DNA of 48,195 nucleotides from Mycolicibacterium komanii (GTDB lineage: Bacteria > Actinomycetota > Actinomycetes > Mycobacteriales > Mycobacteriaceae): positions 1 to 48,195 of the forward strand of contig NZ_CVTA01000023.1 of the NCBI RefSeq assembly GCF_001050035.1, read 5' to 3'. Every line of letters starts with the position of its first letter. The first letter of the stretch is position 1. A program made the position numbers and the translations under genes. Positions 1-9,923 of the stretch are shown here, in pieces. The notes under the pieces are model-generated. The model did no database searches. It was given only the letters and a program-made list of their open reading frames with translations, and was not told where the DNA came from.

Positions 1-389
1 GTGGTGATCTCGTCCTGCACGGGGGGCGCCACGGTCGTGGTGGAGGTCTCGGGGGTGGCGAGGCTGTCGGTATCGGTGCGGGTCACCAGCACCGAGACGG
101 ACGCGACCAGGGCGATGGCCGCGATGATTGCCGCCACGCCGACGACCCAGGGCCACCGGGGCGGCGCGGGCTGGTCGACGGCGTCGGCCGGTTCGTAGTG
201 CTCGTAGTCGTACAGCGACGAGTCGGCCGGCACATAGGGGCCCGCGGTGAAGTGCTCGGATTCCGGCGCCGAGTACGCCCGCGAGTGCGCCTCGGTTTCG
301 CTGGTGTCCGGCGCGGGTTGGTCGCCGGCGGATTGCTCCTGACCCTGAAAGTCCGAACCTTCGTCATCCGGGGGATTCGGCCCGCTCAT
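1..389 (-). CDS. mmpS3: MmpS3-family membrane protein, N-terminal part (gene runs off the window)
   Basis: Only the first 129 codons are visible; the reading frame is still open at base 1. The protein starts with an acidic, Pro/Ser-rich cytoplasmic segment of about 75 residues containing [11 protein letters not shown] and [14 protein letters not shown]. One transmembrane helix follows ([19 protein letters not shown], about residues 77-95), then a Thr/Pro-rich start of the exported part ([16 protein letters not shown]). This arrangement and these motifs match my memory of Rv2198c/MmpS3, a single-pass envelope protein. The ATG at 387-389 has a GAAGGA Shine-Dalgarno about nine bases upstream. 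It follows ctaF on the same strand after a 224-bp gap, so it may have its own promoter; I saw no other gene in that gap. Confidence 0.85.
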   Translation of the reverse strand, partial: MSGPNPPDDEGSDFQGQEQSAGDQPAPDTSETEAHSRAYSAPESEHFTAGPYVPADSSLYDYEHYEPADAVDQPAPPRWPWVVGVAAIIAAIALVASVSVLVTRTDTDSLATPETSTTTVAPPVQDEIT

Positions 390-613
390 CTACGCCTATC
401 CTTCTCGACTACTCCACCGGCGCCTACAGTGCATTGCCGGCTCGGCCGGCGCGGTCCGATTGCCCGCGCGGCCAGCGCGGTCGACCGTGCCTCGGCAACA
501 TTACCCAACGGCGTCACCGCGAGTGATCACCCGGCACGGTTGCCGCGCGAAGTGGTGGCCCGATTGTGACCTTGTGCCGCGGCGCCGACGGGCAAGGTGG
601 TCGATTCGGCCGG

Positions 614-1033
614 TCAGTGCTTCTCGGGGCCGGTGTAGTACTCGAACGTCAGGGCCGCGACCGTGGTGATCACGAAGCAGCCACCGGCCACGATGAGCCA
701 CGGCAGCCAGATCGCAACGCCGACGGCAGTGACCGAGACCGAGAGCGCGATGAAGATCGGCCACCAACTGTGCGGGCTGAAGAAGCCCAGCTCGCCGGCG
801 CCGTCGCTGATCTCGGCGTCCTCATAGTCCTCGGGCCGGGTGTCGAGGCGCCGCGCCACGAACCGGAAGAACGTGCCGGTGATCAGGGTCAGACCGGCGG
901 TGAGCACCAGCGCGGTCGTGCCTGCCCACTCGATGCCGCCGTACTGGAACATCGCCGTCAGCACCGCGTAGACCACCGCGGCGAGGATGAAGAACGCGGT
1001 CAGGAACTCGAACAATCGGGCTTCGATATGCAT
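614..1033 (-). CDS. ctaF: Cytochrome c oxidase subunit IV-type protein CtaF
   Basis: The 139-residue protein starts [10 protein letters not shown] and has four hydrophobic helices in two pairs, around residues 6-25, 33-55, 90-108 and 110-130. A short charged loop containing [20 protein letters not shown] lies between the pairs, and the end is [10 protein letters not shown]. Length and topology fit the actinobacterial subunit IV (Rv2199c-like) of the aa3-type terminal oxidase in the bcc-aa3 supercomplex. The ATG lies only 10 bases after the ctaC stop, so the two oxidase subunits are almost certainly co-transcribed and translated together. The longer upstream frame was rejected because it would overlap ctaC. 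Confidence 0.9.
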   Translation of the reverse strand: MHIEARLFEFLTAFFILAAVVYAVLTAMFQYGGIEWAGTTALVLTAGLTLITGTFFRFVARRLDTRPEDYEDAEISDGAGELGFFSPHSWWPIFIALSVSVTAVGVAIWLPWLIVAGGCFVITTVAALTFEYYTGPEKH

Positions 1034-1043
1034 GTGGGTGTCC

Positions 1044-2111
1044 CTACTTGCTGGCCTGCGTGAGCTGGGGTGCCTGTTCACCGCGGCGGGTGTCGAACGG
1101 CTTCGTGGTGACAGCGGTCGGCGGCTGGTTGATCGCCTGCAGCGCTTCGGCGTTCGTCTTGCCGTCGATGCGCTGCTGCAGGTACGCCTTGAAGTCGTTG
1201 GGCTCCACCACACGCAGCTCGAAGTTCATCATCGCGTGGTAGGTGCCGCACATCTCGGTGCAGCGCCCGACGAACGCGCCGGTCTGGTTGATCTCGCTGA
1301 TCTGGAACGTGTTGTCGGAGTTGTTGGCCTCCGGGTTCGGCAACACGTCGCGCTTGAACAGGAACTCCGGCACCCAGAATCCGTGGATGACGTCAGCCGA
1401 GGCGATCTGGAACTGGATGCGCTTGCCGGACGGGACCACCAGCACCGGGATCTCCGAGGACGTACCGAGCGTCTCCACCTTGTCGAACGCCAGGTACGAA
1501 CGGTCCTGCGGGTGCTTGCCGGCGATCACGCCGAATTCGCTGCTGTGGGAACCCTCTTCACCGCCGTGCTCGCCCTCCAGCCCCTCCGGGCCGGACGCCA
1601 CAGCGGCCGCACGCTCCGGGTCGGCCCCGTCATAGCTGAAGGTGCCGTCGGAGAAGTCGACCTTGTTGTAGCCGAACTTCCAGTTCCACTGGAAGGCGGT
1701 GACGTCGACGACGACCTCCGGGTTCGGCTCCTCGTGCAGCAGCTTCTCCTGCACCACCACGGTGAAGTAGAAGAGCACCGAGATGATCAGGAACGGGACG
1801 ACCGTCAGCACCAGCTCCAGCGGCATGTTGTAGCCGAACTGGCGCGGCAACTCGGTGTCGGTCTTCTTGGCCCGGTGGAACGCCGAGGTCCAGAAGATCA
1901 GGCCCCACACGATCGCGCCCACGACGAGCGAGGCGATCACCGAACCGATCCACAGTTCGCGGTTGACGTGCGCTTCGGGCGTGATGCCCTTCGGCCATCC
2001 CAGGCCCAGCACCTCCGACCAGCTGCAGCCGCTGAGCAGCAACGCTGTAGCACCCAGGACGACTGCCAGCGACGCGGTTCGCGCCACCGCCTTCAGCCCG
2101 CGAGGTGTCAC
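1044..2111 (-). CDS. ctaC: Cytochrome c oxidase subunit II (CuA subunit)
   Basis: The 355-residue lipoprotein has a lipobox ending at Cys29 (ALLLSGC), two transmembrane helices (about 53-76 and 97-121) and a periplasmic cupredoxin domain. The CuA ligands are all present: His in [12 protein letters not shown], the pair in [14 protein letters not shown], and the His and Met after it. An insert rich in Gly, Glu, His and Ser ([15 protein letters not shown]) lies between the aromatic WNWKFGY segment and the CuA motif, as I recall for mycobacterial CtaC. It takes electrons from cytochrome cc and passes them to the haem-copper subunit I. The GTG start at 2109-2111 has a strong AGGAGG eight bases upstream, so this gene is leadered, unlike its divergent neighbour asnB. 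Confidence 0.96.
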   Translation of the reverse strand: MTPRGLKAVARTASLAVVLGATALLLSGCSWSEVLGLGWPKGITPEAHVNRELWIGSVIASLVVGAIVWGLIFWTSAFHRAKKTDTELPRQFGYNMPLELVLTVVPFLIISVLFYFTVVVQEKLLHEEPNPEVVVDVTAFQWNWKFGYNKVDFSDGTFSYDGADPERAAAVASGPEGLEGEHGGEEGSHSSEFGVIAGKHPQDRSYLAFDKVETLGTSSEIPVLVVPSGKRIQFQIASADVIHGFWVPEFLFKRDVLPNPEANNSDNTFQISEINQTGAFVGRCTEMCGTYHAMMNFELRVVEPNDFKAYLQQRIDGKTNAEALQAINQPPTAVTTKPFDTRRGEQAPQLTQASK

Positions 2112-2264
2112 GTTGGAGCCTCCTAGAAGTCAGTGACGCGCGACCGCGGTGCGGTCGATTTCTGGAGCGAATACTACGCAGCGTAGACCACGCCCGGGTG
2201 GCGGTCTCAACACACCTCACCTTCTCGTATCTATCTCGCTATCTCGTGTGCGCGGGCCGTTAGG

Positions 2265-2270
2265 CATACT
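2265..2270 (+). promoter_or_regulatory. -10 box of a leaderless asnB promoter
   Basis: CATACT is followed by six bases (GGCGCC) and then the asnB GTG. In mycobacteria the transcription start lies about seven bases after the -10, so the mRNA would begin at the start codon. No Shine-Dalgarno is present. An 8-bp tandem repeat (CTATCTCG twice, 2231-2246) lies just upstream. Confidence 0.6.
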
Positions 2271-2276
2271 GGCGCC

Positions 2277-4208
2277 GTGTGCGGACTGCTGGCCCTGTTG
2301 CGTGACCCGTCCGCTGACGTCTCCCCCGCGCTGATCGACGCGGTGTCGGGCGCATCGCATCTGATGCGCCACCGCGGCCCCGACGAGCCCGGGACCTGGT
2401 CCGATGACCGCGTCGTGCTCGGGTTCAACCGGCTGTCGATCATCGACATCGCGCACAGCCACCAACCGCTGCGGTGGGGACCGCCGGAGACGCCCGACCG
2501 CTACGTGCTGGTGTTCAACGGCGAGATCTACAACTACCTCGAATTGCGCGAGGAACTGACCGCCCGCCACGGCGTGGTGTTCAACACAGATGGTGACGGC
2601 GAGACGATCATCGCCGCGTACCACCACTGGGGCACCGATGCGCTGACCCGGCTGCGCGGCATGTTCGCGTTCGCGCTGTGGGACACCGTGAGCGGTGAGC
2701 TGTTCTGCGCCCGCGACCCGTTCGGCATCAAACCGCTCTACCTGGCCAGCGGTCCTGGCGGCACGGCGGTGGGCAGCGAGAAGAAGTGCCTCCTCGACCT
2801 CGCCGACGAACTCGGCCTGGACCTCGGCATCGACCAGCGCGCCGTGCAGCACTACACGGTGCTGCAATACGTGCCCGAACCGGAGACCCTGCAGGTCGGC
2901 ATCCGGCGGTTGGAGTCGGGCAGCTACGCCCGCATCCGTGCCGGGGCGGACGCCGAGGTGACACGCTACTTCCATCCGCGGTTCTCCGCGGTGCCGTTCG
3001 TGGCGGGCAAGGAGACCGAACGCTACGACGAGATCACCGCAGTGCTCGAGGATTCGGTCGCCAAGCACATGCGCGCCGACGTCACCGTGGGCGCGTTCCT
3101 GTCCGGCGGCATCGACTCGACGGCCATCGCCGCGCTGGCCATGCGCCACAACCCGCGGCTGATCACGTTCACCACGGGCTTCGAGCGCGAGGGCTTCTCC
3201 GAGGTCGACGTCGCGGTGGCCTCGGCCGAGGCGATCGGGGCCCGGCACGTGGCCAAGGTCGTCAGCCAGGCCGAGTTCGTCGCCGCGCTACCCGAGATCG
3301 TCTGGTATCTCGACGAACCAGTCGCCGACCCCGCGCTGGTGCCGCTGTTCTTCATCGCCCGCGAAGCGCGCAAACACGTCAAGGTCGTGCTCTCCGGCGA
3401 GGGCGCCGACGAGCTGTTCGGCGGTTACACCATCTACCGGGAACCGTTGTCGCTCAAGCCGTTCGAATATCTGCCGCGCCCGCTGCGTCGGTCGCTGGGG
3501 CGGGCATCGCGGCCGCTGCCGGAGGGGATGCGGGGCAAAAGCCTGCTACACCGCGGTTCGCTCACGCTCGAGGAGCGCTACTACGGCAACGCGCGCAGCT
3601 TCTCCGACGAGCAACTGCGCGCGGTACTCCCCGGTTTCCGCCAGGAGTGGACGCACACCGACGTCACGGCGCCGGTGTACGCCGCGTCACAGGGCTGGGA
3701 CCCGGTCGCGCGCATGCAGCACATCGACCTGTTCACCTGGCTGCGCGGCGACATCCTGGTCAAGGCCGACAAGATGACGATGGCCAACTCGCTCGAACTG
3801 CGGGTGCCGTTCCTTGACCCCGAGGTGTTCGCCGTCGCCTCACGCCTGCCGTATGACCAGAAGATCACCCGGGCGACAACGAAATTTGCACTACGGCGGG
3901 CGTTGGAGCCGATCGTTCCGGAGCATGTGCTGAACCGGCCGAAGCTGGGCTTCCCGGTGCCGATCCGACACTGGCTACGGGCCGGGGAGCTGCTGGACTG
4001 GGCGCACTCGATGGTGAACTCGTCGCAGGCGGGCGATCAGATCGACCTCGCGGCGGTGCGCACCATGCTCGATGAACACCGCAGCGGCACAAGCGATCAC
4101 AGCCGGCGGCTGTGGACCGTGCTGATCTTCATGCTGTGGCACGCGATCTTCGTCGAGCGCAGCATCACCCCGCAGATCGGCGAGCCGACCTACCCGGTGC
4201 AGCTCTGA
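2277..4208 (+). CDS. asnB: Glutamine-dependent asparagine synthetase-type amidotransferase AsnB
   Basis: The 643-residue protein begins Met-Cys-Gly; Cys2 is the class II glutaminase nucleophile exposed after Met removal, which fixes this GTG as the start. The N-terminal Ntn domain has RHRGPDEPGTW and FNGEIYNY. The synthetase domain has the PP-loop FLSGGIDST near residue 278 and a later SGEGADELFGGY. In mycobacteria and corynebacteria this orthologue (LtsA) is reported to amidate the meso-diaminopimelate of peptidoglycan, so the physiological product may be amidated cell-wall precursor rather than free asparagine; that is family knowledge. It is divergent from ctaC and convergent with adoK, ending 15 bases before it. 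Confidence 0.93.
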   Translation: MCGLLALLRDPSADVSPALIDAVSGASHLMRHRGPDEPGTWSDDRVVLGFNRLSIIDIAHSHQPLRWGPPETPDRYVLVFNGEIYNYLELREELTARHGVVFNTDGDGETIIAAYHHWGTDALTRLRGMFAFALWDTVSGELFCARDPFGIKPLYLASGPGGTAVGSEKKCLLDLADELGLDLGIDQRAVQHYTVLQYVPEPETLQVGIRRLESGSYARIRAGADAEVTRYFHPRFSAVPFVAGKETERYDEITAVLEDSVAKHMRADVTVGAFLSGGIDSTAIAALAMRHNPRLITFTTGFEREGFSEVDVAVASAEAIGARHVAKVVSQAEFVAALPEIVWYLDEPVADPALVPLFFIAREARKHVKVVLSGEGADELFGGYTIYREPLSLKPFEYLPRPLRRSLGRASRPLPEGMRGKSLLHRGSLTLEERYYGNARSFSDEQLRAVLPGFRQEWTHTDVTAPVYAASQGWDPVARMQHIDLFTWLRGDILVKADKMTMANSLELRVPFLDPEVFAVASRLPYDQKITRATTKFALRRALEPIVPEHVLNRPKLGFPVPIRHWLRAGELLDWAHSMVNSSQAGDQIDLAAVRTMLDEHRSGTSDHSRRLWTVLIFMLWHAIFVERSITPQIGEPTYPVQL

Positions 4209-4223
4209 TCGTCGAGCGTCGCG

Positions 4224-5201
<978 letters not shown>

Positions 5202-5250
5202 CTACACCCTTCATTTGTTAAGTCGCCTAGGTAATTCTAGTGCGCTAACC

Positions 5251-5286
5251 TGCCTGTAAAAGCCCGTCAGCCACTGTAGACAGGCA
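5251..5286. other. Inverted repeat in the adoK upstream region
   Basis: TGCCTGT (5251-5257) and ACAGGCA (5280-5286) form perfect 7-bp arms separated by 22 bases. They lie between the divergent starts of adoK (5198) and the membrane protein gene (5319), where an operator would be expected. It is too short to be sure. Confidence 0.3.
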
Positions 5287-5318
5287 CATTCCGACACACA
5301 TCTCGGGGGAGCAAATCT

Positions 5319-5948
5319 ATGACCGGTCCGTACCCGCCCGAATACGGCGCTGGACCGACCGGCCCGCAAATGTATCCGCAATCACTTCCCTATCCGGAAA
5401 ATGTGCCGTCGGCGTATCCGGGGATGCTGCCGCCGCCGGTGCCGTACCGGAAAAAAAGGCGGTGGCCGGTCGTTCTGGGAGCGGTGGTGGCACTCGCATT
5501 GGTCGCGGCCATTGTCGCGGTCATCGCCATGGCGGGCGGCGACGAGGACACCCCCGGTTCGAACGCGCTGAGCGATTCGTCGGCCAGGGCCGCCATCCAG
5601 GACTACCTGGACGCGCTGACCAACGGCGACGACGAGACCGTCGCACGGCACACCCTGTGCGGGCTGTTCGATGCGGTGAAGGAGAAGCGTTCCGACCTCG
5701 CGCTGGCGCGCCTGTCAGGCGACGCGTTCCGCAAGCAGTACCGGCAGGCCGAGGTCACGTCGATCGACAAGATCGTGCAGCCCTCGCCCCATCAGGCGCA
5801 GGTGCTGTTCACGATGCGGGTGGCGCCGGCCGGGTCGCGGCGCAACCAGGGCGAACCCCGCGAACAGCAGGCCGTCGCCCAGCTGCTGGCGCACGATGAC
5901 GAGACCCTGGTGTGTTCCTACCTGCCGCGCACGTCGGGGCAGTACTGA
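5319..5948 (+). CDS. Proline-rich single-pass membrane protein (Rv2203-like)
   Basis: The 209-residue protein has a Pro/Tyr/Gly-rich cytoplasmic N-terminus (residues 1-45, starting MTGPYPPEYGAGPTGP), a KKRR stop and one transmembrane helix (about 48-73, WPVVLGAVVALALVAAIVAV). An exported domain of about 130 residues follows. That domain starts SSARAAIQDYLDALTNGD and has two cysteines, in RHTLCGLF and LVCSYLPR, that could form a disulfide. The shape resembles the NTF2-like exported domains common in actinobacterial membrane proteins. Position and layout match Rv2203; function is unknown. The ATG has GGGGGAG about eight bases upstream. Confidence 0.82.
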   Translation: MTGPYPPEYGAGPTGPQMYPQSLPYPENVPSAYPGMLPPPVPYRKKRRWPVVLGAVVALALVAAIVAVIAMAGGDEDTPGSNALSDSSARAAIQDYLDALTNGDDETVARHTLCGLFDAVKEKRSDLALARLSGDAFRKQYRQAEVTSIDKIVQPSPHQAQVLFTMRVAPAGSRRNQGEPREQQAVAQLLAHDDETLVCSYLPRTSGQY

Positions 5949-5966
5949 GCGGCTGCGATCAGCCGC
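5949..5966. terminator. Hairpin between convergent genes
   Basis: GCGGCTG, a CGAT loop and CAGCCGC form a perfect 7-bp GC-rich stem. It starts right after the stop of the membrane protein gene and ends three bases before the erpA stop, a good place for a two-way terminator. There is no U-tract, as is common in mycobacteria. Confidence 0.55.
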
Positions 5967-5969
5967 GGA

Positions 5970-6344
5970 TCAGTTGAACGAGTCGCCGCAGGCGCACGAA
6001 CCCGTGGCGTTGGGGTTGTCGATGGTGAAACCCTGCTTCTCGATGGTGTCGACGAAGTCGATGGTCGCGCCCTGCACGTACGGCGCGCTCATCCGGTCCA
6101 CCGTCAGGCTCACGCCGCCGAACTCCGCGGTCAGGTCGCCGTCGAGCGACCGGTCATCAAAGAACAGGTTGTAGCGCAATCCAGCGCACCCACCCGGCTG
6201 CACGGCGATGCGCAGGGCGAGATCGTCGCGACCCTCCTGGTCAAGCAACGCCTTGGCCTTGGCGGCAGCGGCATCGGTCAGGACCACACCGTGGGTGGCG
6301 GTCGCCGTTCCCGGGGTTCCTGCCGACTCTTCCTGAACTGTCAT
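5970..6344 (-). CDS. erpA: A-type iron-sulfur cluster carrier (HesB/IscA/ErpA)
   Basis: The 124-residue protein has the three cysteines of A-type carriers: one in QPGGCAGLRYNL and the CxC in the C-terminal GSCACGDSFN. After a short variable N-terminus the conserved region begins GVVLTDAAAAKAKALL. It would receive 2Fe-2S or 4Fe-4S clusters and pass them to apoproteins; lipoyl synthase LipA, also encoded in this window, is a typical client of this pathway. The ATG at 6342-6344 is preceded by AGGAGA. It is a single gene, convergent with the membrane protein gene. From memory, M. tuberculosis has a glycerate kinase gene (Rv2205c) just upstream; here there are only 123 bases to the next gene. Confidence 0.93.
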   Translation of the reverse strand: MTVQEESAGTPGTATATHGVVLTDAAAAKAKALLDQEGRDDLALRIAVQPGGCAGLRYNLFFDDRSLDGDLTAEFGGVSLTVDRMSAPYVQGATIDFVDTIEKQGFTIDNPNATGSCACGDSFN

Positions 6345-6454
6345 TACGTCTCCTGTAGGCCTCATTGTCGTGGCGCGTACTGAATCAACGGTACCTCGTT
6401 CTGGCGCTATTCCCGAGTTTGTCCCCAGGCCGCCGCCGCCCATCGGCGCGGAAG

Positions 6455-6460
6455 TAACCT
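6455..6460 (+). promoter_or_regulatory. -10 box of a leaderless promoter for the DUF3043 gene
   Basis: TAACCT, seven bases, then the GTG at 6468. It fits the mycobacterial TANNNT -10 with transcription starting at the start codon. The cob genes downstream are spaced to be read from the same promoter. Confidence 0.6.
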
Positions 6461-6467
6461 GGCAGGC

Positions 6468-7151
6468 GTGAACCTGCTGGGCCGCAAGAAAGACGACAAG
6501 CCGAACGCCGACGCATCGGATGCAGATGTGGCGGAGAACACCGACTCGGAGGCGCAGTCCGCCCGGCCCGGCGGCACCACCGCACCCAAGGGCCGACCGA
6601 CGCCGAAGCGCGACCAGGCCGCCCGCAAGCGCGGACCGGTGGCTCCGGCGCCGATGACGGCGGCCGAGGCGTGTCGCCGGCGCAAAGAGATGCGCAACAA
6701 GATGAGCCGCGAGGAACGGCGCGAGGAGAAGGCGGCGCGTCGCGAGCAGGCGAACGAACGCCGCGACCGGATGATGGCCGGCGACGAGGCCTATCTGCTC
6801 CCCCGCGACAAGGGACCGGTGCGCCGCTACGTCCGCGACGTGGTCGACGCCCGCCGCAACGTGCTCGGGCTGTTCATGCCCTCGGCCCTCGGGCTGATCT
6901 TCGTGATGCTCGCGGTGCCTTCGGTCCAGGTCCAGCGGCTGATCTCGCCCTTGATGCTCGTGCTGGTGCTGATCATGGTGATCGACGGCTTCATCCTCGG
7001 TCGACGGGTCAACAAGCTGGTCGACGAGAAGTTCCCGGACAACACCGAAGGCGGCTGGAAGCTCGGCTTCTACGCGGCCAGCCGCGCCTCGCAGCTGCGG
7101 CGTATGCGCGCACCGCGTCCGCAGGTGAACCGCGGCGAAAAGGTCACCTGA
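6468..7151 (+). CDS. DUF3043 membrane protein (Rv2206-like)
   Basis: The 227-residue protein has a highly charged cytoplasmic N-terminal half, with KRDQAARKRGPVAPAPMTAA and a coiled stretch RREERREEKAARREQANERR-like around residues 75-100. The conserved GDEAYLLPRDKGPVRRYVRD comes next. Two closely spaced transmembrane helices follow (about 142-160 and 165-183), with short RRVNKLVDEKFPDN and GWKLGFYAASRASQLRRMR segments at the end. This matches the DUF3043 family, which is widespread in actinobacteria and of unknown function. The cobU start is five bases after its stop. Confidence 0.85.
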   Translation: MNLLGRKKDDKPNADASDADVAENTDSEAQSARPGGTTAPKGRPTPKRDQAARKRGPVAPAPMTAAEACRRRKEMRNKMSREERREEKAARREQANERRDRMMAGDEAYLLPRDKGPVRRYVRDVVDARRNVLGLFMPSALGLIFVMLAVPSVQVQRLISPLMLVLVLIMVIDGFILGRRVNKLVDEKFPDNTEGGWKLGFYAASRASQLRRMRAPRPQVNRGEKVT

Positions 7152-7156
7152 GCCCG

Positions 7157-7687
7157 GTGCACACGCTGGTGCTCGGCGGCATCCGGTCGGGTAAGTCGCA
7201 GTGGGCCGAGACCGCACTCGCCGCCGAGGCGGCCGATACGCAGCCGATGCGCTATCTCGCGACCGGACCCTCGCCCGCCGATGATCTCGAGTGGGCGGCC
7301 CGCGTGACGGCGCACCGAGAGCGTCGTCAGGACCGATGGACGACTATCGAAACCAGTGACGTCGCAACGCAATTGCGCACCGAGGCGATCGCGACCCTGG
7401 TCGACGACGTCGGTTCGTGGCTGACCGCGGCGATGGACCGGTCGGGGGCGTGGACGGGCGGCTCGATCGCCGCCGACATCGATGACCTGCTCGGCGCCGT
7501 CGACGGATTCGCGGCCCCGCTGACGCTGGTCAGCCCCGAGGTGGGGTTGACCGTCGTGCCCGCGACGGACGCCGGCCGTCGCTTCGCCGACGAGCTGGGC
7601 ACGCTCAACCAGCGGCTCGCCGCGCTCTGCGACCGGGTGGTTCTCGTCATCGCCGGCCAGCCGCTCGCCGTCAAGGAGCCGGCGTGA
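7157..7687 (+). CDS. cobU: Adenosylcobinamide kinase / adenosylcobinamide-phosphate guanylyltransferase
   Basis: The 176-residue protein starts [18 protein letters not shown] with the CobU P-loop (GGIRSGKS) almost at its N-terminus. The conserved [17 protein letters not shown] follows; this His is the candidate guanylylated residue. The [17 protein letters not shown] strand and the C-terminal [17 protein letters not shown] also fit the family. The enzyme phosphorylates adenosylcobinamide and adds GMP, giving the GDP-cobinamide used by CobS. The GTG at 7157 is the first start in frame after the DUF3043 stop. It overlaps cobT by four bases (GTGA). From memory, cobU lies elsewhere in M. tuberculosis (Rv0254c), so this cluster is more complete here. 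Confidence 0.92.
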   Translation: MHTLVLGGIRSGKSQWAETALAAEAADTQPMRYLATGPSPADDLEWAARVTAHRERRQDRWTTIETSDVATQLRTEAIATLVDDVGSWLTAAMDRSGAWTGGSIAADIDDLLGAVDGFAAPLTLVSPEVGLTVVPATDAGRRFADELGTLNQRLAALCDRVVLVIAGQPLAVKEPA

Positions 7688-8733
7688 CGGATTTTCCTCC
7701 CGTCCAGCCGCCGGACGCCGAGGCGGCCGCCGCGGCGCGGGCGCGGCAGGACCGGCTCACGAAGCCGAAGGGATCGCTGGGCAGGCTGGAGGACCTCTCC
7801 GTGTGGATCGCGTCGTGTCAGGGCGCGTGCCCGCCGCGGCCGGTCCAGCGGCCACGGGTCGTGGTGTTCGCCGGCGACCACGGCGTCGCCACCGCCGGCG
7901 TATCGGCGTATCCGGCCGACGTCACCGCGCAGATGGTCGCCAACTTCGACGCCGGCGGCGCGGCGATCAACGTGCTGGCCGGGGCCGCGGGCGCGACCGT
8001 GCGCGTCGTCGACATCGCCGTCGACACCGACCGACCGCACTCACCGGCGATCGGCGCGCACAAGGTGCGCCGCGGCAGCGGCAACATCGCGGTCGAGGAC
8101 GCGTTGAGCCCCGACGAGGTCGTGGCCGCGCTGGAGGTCGGCCGCCGCATCGTCGACGACGAGGTCGACTCCGGTGCCGACCTGTTGATCGCGGGCGATA
8201 TGGGCATCGGGAACACCACTCCCGCAACGACTTTGATCGCAGCGCTCACCGACACGGAACCGGTCGCGATCGTTGGGCGTGGGACAGGTGTGGACGACGC
8301 GGGTTGGGCGCGCAAGACCGCCGCCGTCCGCGACGCGCTGTACCGGTGTCGCGACAGCCGCACCGATCCCGTTGCGCTGCTGCGTATCTGCGGCGGGGCG
8401 GACATCGCGGCGATGGCGGGGTTCTTCGCCCAGGCGGCGGTGCGGCGGACGCCGGTGCTGCTCGACGGGCTGGTGGTGTCGTCGGCCGCGCTGCTGGCCG
8501 AACGCCTCGCGCCGGGTGCCCGCCTGTGGTGGCAGGCCGGGCACCTGTCCACCGAACCCGCCCACGAAGTGGCGCTGAACCGGCTGGGGCTGGAGCCGAT
8601 CCTCGACATGGGCATGCGCCTCGGCGAAGGGACCGGCGCAGCGGTCGCACTGTCGGTCGTGCGGGCCGCGGTCGCGGCGCTGTCGTCGATGGCGACGTTC
8701 GATGAGGCCGGCGTCACCTCCGAGGAACGCTAG
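7684..8733 (+). CDS. cobT: Nicotinate-nucleotide-dimethylbenzimidazole phosphoribosyltransferase
   Basis: The 349-residue protein carries CobT hallmarks: [20 protein letters not shown] near the N-terminus, [18 protein letters not shown], the Gly-rich [19 protein letters not shown], and the C-terminal [13 protein letters not shown] with the catalytic-base Glu region. It makes alpha-ribazole phosphate, the lower-ligand half of cobalamin. The GTG start overlaps the cobU stop as GTGA, implying translational coupling. The cobS start is only three bases after its stop. Length is close to Rv2207. Confidence 0.95.
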   Translation: MTDFPPVQPPDAEAAAAARARQDRLTKPKGSLGRLEDLSVWIASCQGACPPRPVQRPRVVVFAGDHGVATAGVSAYPADVTAQMVANFDAGGAAINVLAGAAGATVRVVDIAVDTDRPHSPAIGAHKVRRGSGNIAVEDALSPDEVVAALEVGRRIVDDEVDSGADLLIAGDMGIGNTTPATTLIAALTDTEPVAIVGRGTGVDDAGWARKTAAVRDALYRCRDSRTDPVALLRICGGADIAAMAGFFAQAAVRRTPVLLDGLVVSSAALLAERLAPGARLWWQAGHLSTEPAHEVALNRLGLEPILDMGMRLGEGTGAAVALSVVRAAVAALSSMATFDEAGVTSEER

Positions 8734-8736
8734 CTC

Positions 8737-9459
8737 GTGATCCGTTCGCTTGCAGGGGCTTTCGCGTTCGGCACCGTCGCGCCGGTGCGCAGCACGACCG
8801 CTGTCGGGCGAGGGGCGCTGACGGCGCTGCCGGTGGCGGGTGCGGTGATCGGCGGGCTGGCCGCGGCCGTGGTGTGGGCGGCGTCGTGGGCGTTCGGGGC
8901 GGGCCCGCTGGCCGGGGTGCTCGCGGTGGCCGTCGTCGTGGGCGCGACCCGCGGCCTGCACATCGACGGGCTGGCCGACACGGCCGACGGTCTGGGGTGT
9001 TACGGCCCCCCGCAGCGGGCCCTCGAAGTGATGCGCGACGGCTCGGCGGGCCCGTTCGGGGTGGTCGCGGTGGTGTTGGTGCTGCTGGTGCAGGCCTTGA
9101 CGTTCGGCGGCCTGTCCGCCGTCGCGCTGGTGGTCGCCGTCATGGCGGGCCGCGTCGCCGCGGTGTTGGCGTGCCGTCGGGGTGTGCCCGCGGCGGAGGG
9201 AAGCGCGCTGGGCGCAGGGGTCGCGGGCACGCAGCCGGTGGCGGCGGCCGGCGCGTGGGTCATCGCGGTCGCCGGGCTCGCCGTGCTCGCGGGTCCGCGG
9301 CTTTGGCAGGGGCCGTTGGCGGTCCTCGCCGGTCTTGCGTGCGGCGCGTTGCTGGTGGCGCACTGTGTGCGGCGCTTCGGCGGGATCACCGGCGACGTGC
9401 TCGGCGCCGCGATCGAAGTGACGACGACGGTCACGGCGCTCGGGCTCGCAATCCGGTGA
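8737..9459 (+). CDS. cobS: Adenosylcobinamide-GDP ribazoletransferase (cobalamin synthase)
   Basis: The 240-residue protein is a polytopic membrane protein with about six hydrophobic segments. It carries the CobS signature [20 protein letters not shown] (acidic residues that bind metal) followed by [15 protein letters not shown]. It joins GDP-cobinamide to alpha-ribazole in the last step of the nucleotide-loop pathway. It is the third gene of cobU-cobT-cobS and has almost no intergenic space, so it should share their transcript. The other cobalamin genes are not in the window. I saw no B12 riboswitch upstream. Confidence 0.95.
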   Translation: MIRSLAGAFAFGTVAPVRSTTAVGRGALTALPVAGAVIGGLAAAVVWAASWAFGAGPLAGVLAVAVVVGATRGLHIDGLADTADGLGCYGPPQRALEVMRDGSAGPFGVVAVVLVLLVQALTFGGLSAVALVVAVMAGRVAAVLACRRGVPAAEGSALGAGVAGTQPVAAAGAWVIAVAGLAVLAGPRLWQGPLAVLAGLACGALLVAHCVRRFGGITGDVLGAAIEVTTTVTALGLAIR

Positions 9460-9557
9460 GCCGCGCCGGTCTCCAAGAAGTCGCCAAGAATCCGCCAAGG
9501 ACGGCGTCGGAGCCTTTCGGTACCCGCAAGGGACCCACCATCGAAAGGAAGACCGAC

Positions 9558-9884
9558 ATGCTCGATCTGAGCCGCATCACCGTTGCCGCCGCCGTGGGCG
9601 CGCTGGGCATCGCTGCCGTTGTGACCGCAGGCGTCGCCGCCGCCAACACCGTCGACGACACGTTCATCGACGTCATCAACCAACAGGGCATCTCGCCACC
9701 GTCCGATTCCGAGGCGATCAGCGTCGCGCACGACGCCTGCGCGGTGATCGATCGCGGCGGTGACCTCGCCGCCGCCGTCGACGCCGTGTCCGGCGCCACC
9801 AAGCTGGATTTCGAGGACTCGGCGTTCTTCGTCGGCGCCTCGATCGCGTCCTACTGCCCCGAACACGAGAGCCTGATCGGCTGA
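9558..9884 (+). CDS. Small secreted DUF732-type protein
   Basis: The 108-residue protein has a signal peptide (hydrophobic stretch ITVAAAVGALGIAAVVTAGV, cleavage near AAA/NTVDDTF). The mature domain of about 75 residues starts DTFIDVINQQGI and carries two cysteines, in HDACAVID and SYCPEHE, that can pair. This pattern, with the F-hydrophobic-Q-GI segment and late YCP, is typical of mycobacterial DUF732 proteins of unknown function. The ATG at 9558 has GAAAGGA about eight bases upstream. It occupies the place where I recall the membrane gene Rv2209 in M. tuberculosis. Confidence 0.82.
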   Translation: MLDLSRITVAAAVGALGIAAVVTAGVAAANTVDDTFIDVINQQGISPPSDSEAISVAHDACAVIDRGGDLAAAVDAVSGATKLDFEDSAFFVGASIASYCPEHESLIG

Positions 9885-9899
9885 CGGCGCGGTGCGGGT

Positions 9900-9923
9900 G
9901 GCCCGGCTCAGCCGAGTCGGGCC
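9900..9923. terminator. Hairpin at the DUF732/ilvE convergence
   Basis: GGCCCGGCTC, loop AGCC, GAGTCGGGCC: a 10-bp stem with one G-U pair. It overlaps the last codons of ilvE and lies 16 bases after the DUF732 gene, so it could end transcription from both sides. Confidence 0.6.

Noticed and set aside
390..613. Possible small gene between ctaF and mmpS3
   Set aside because: Frames here have no good start context or domain; the stretch is more likely the mmpS3 promoter and leader.
6345..6467. Possible cobalamin riboswitch upstream of the cob cluster
   Set aside because: No B12-box-like sequence seen and the promoter appears leaderless.
8041..9498. 485-codon open frame opposite cobT and cobS
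   Set aside because: Arg/His-rich shadow; the cob genes are certain.
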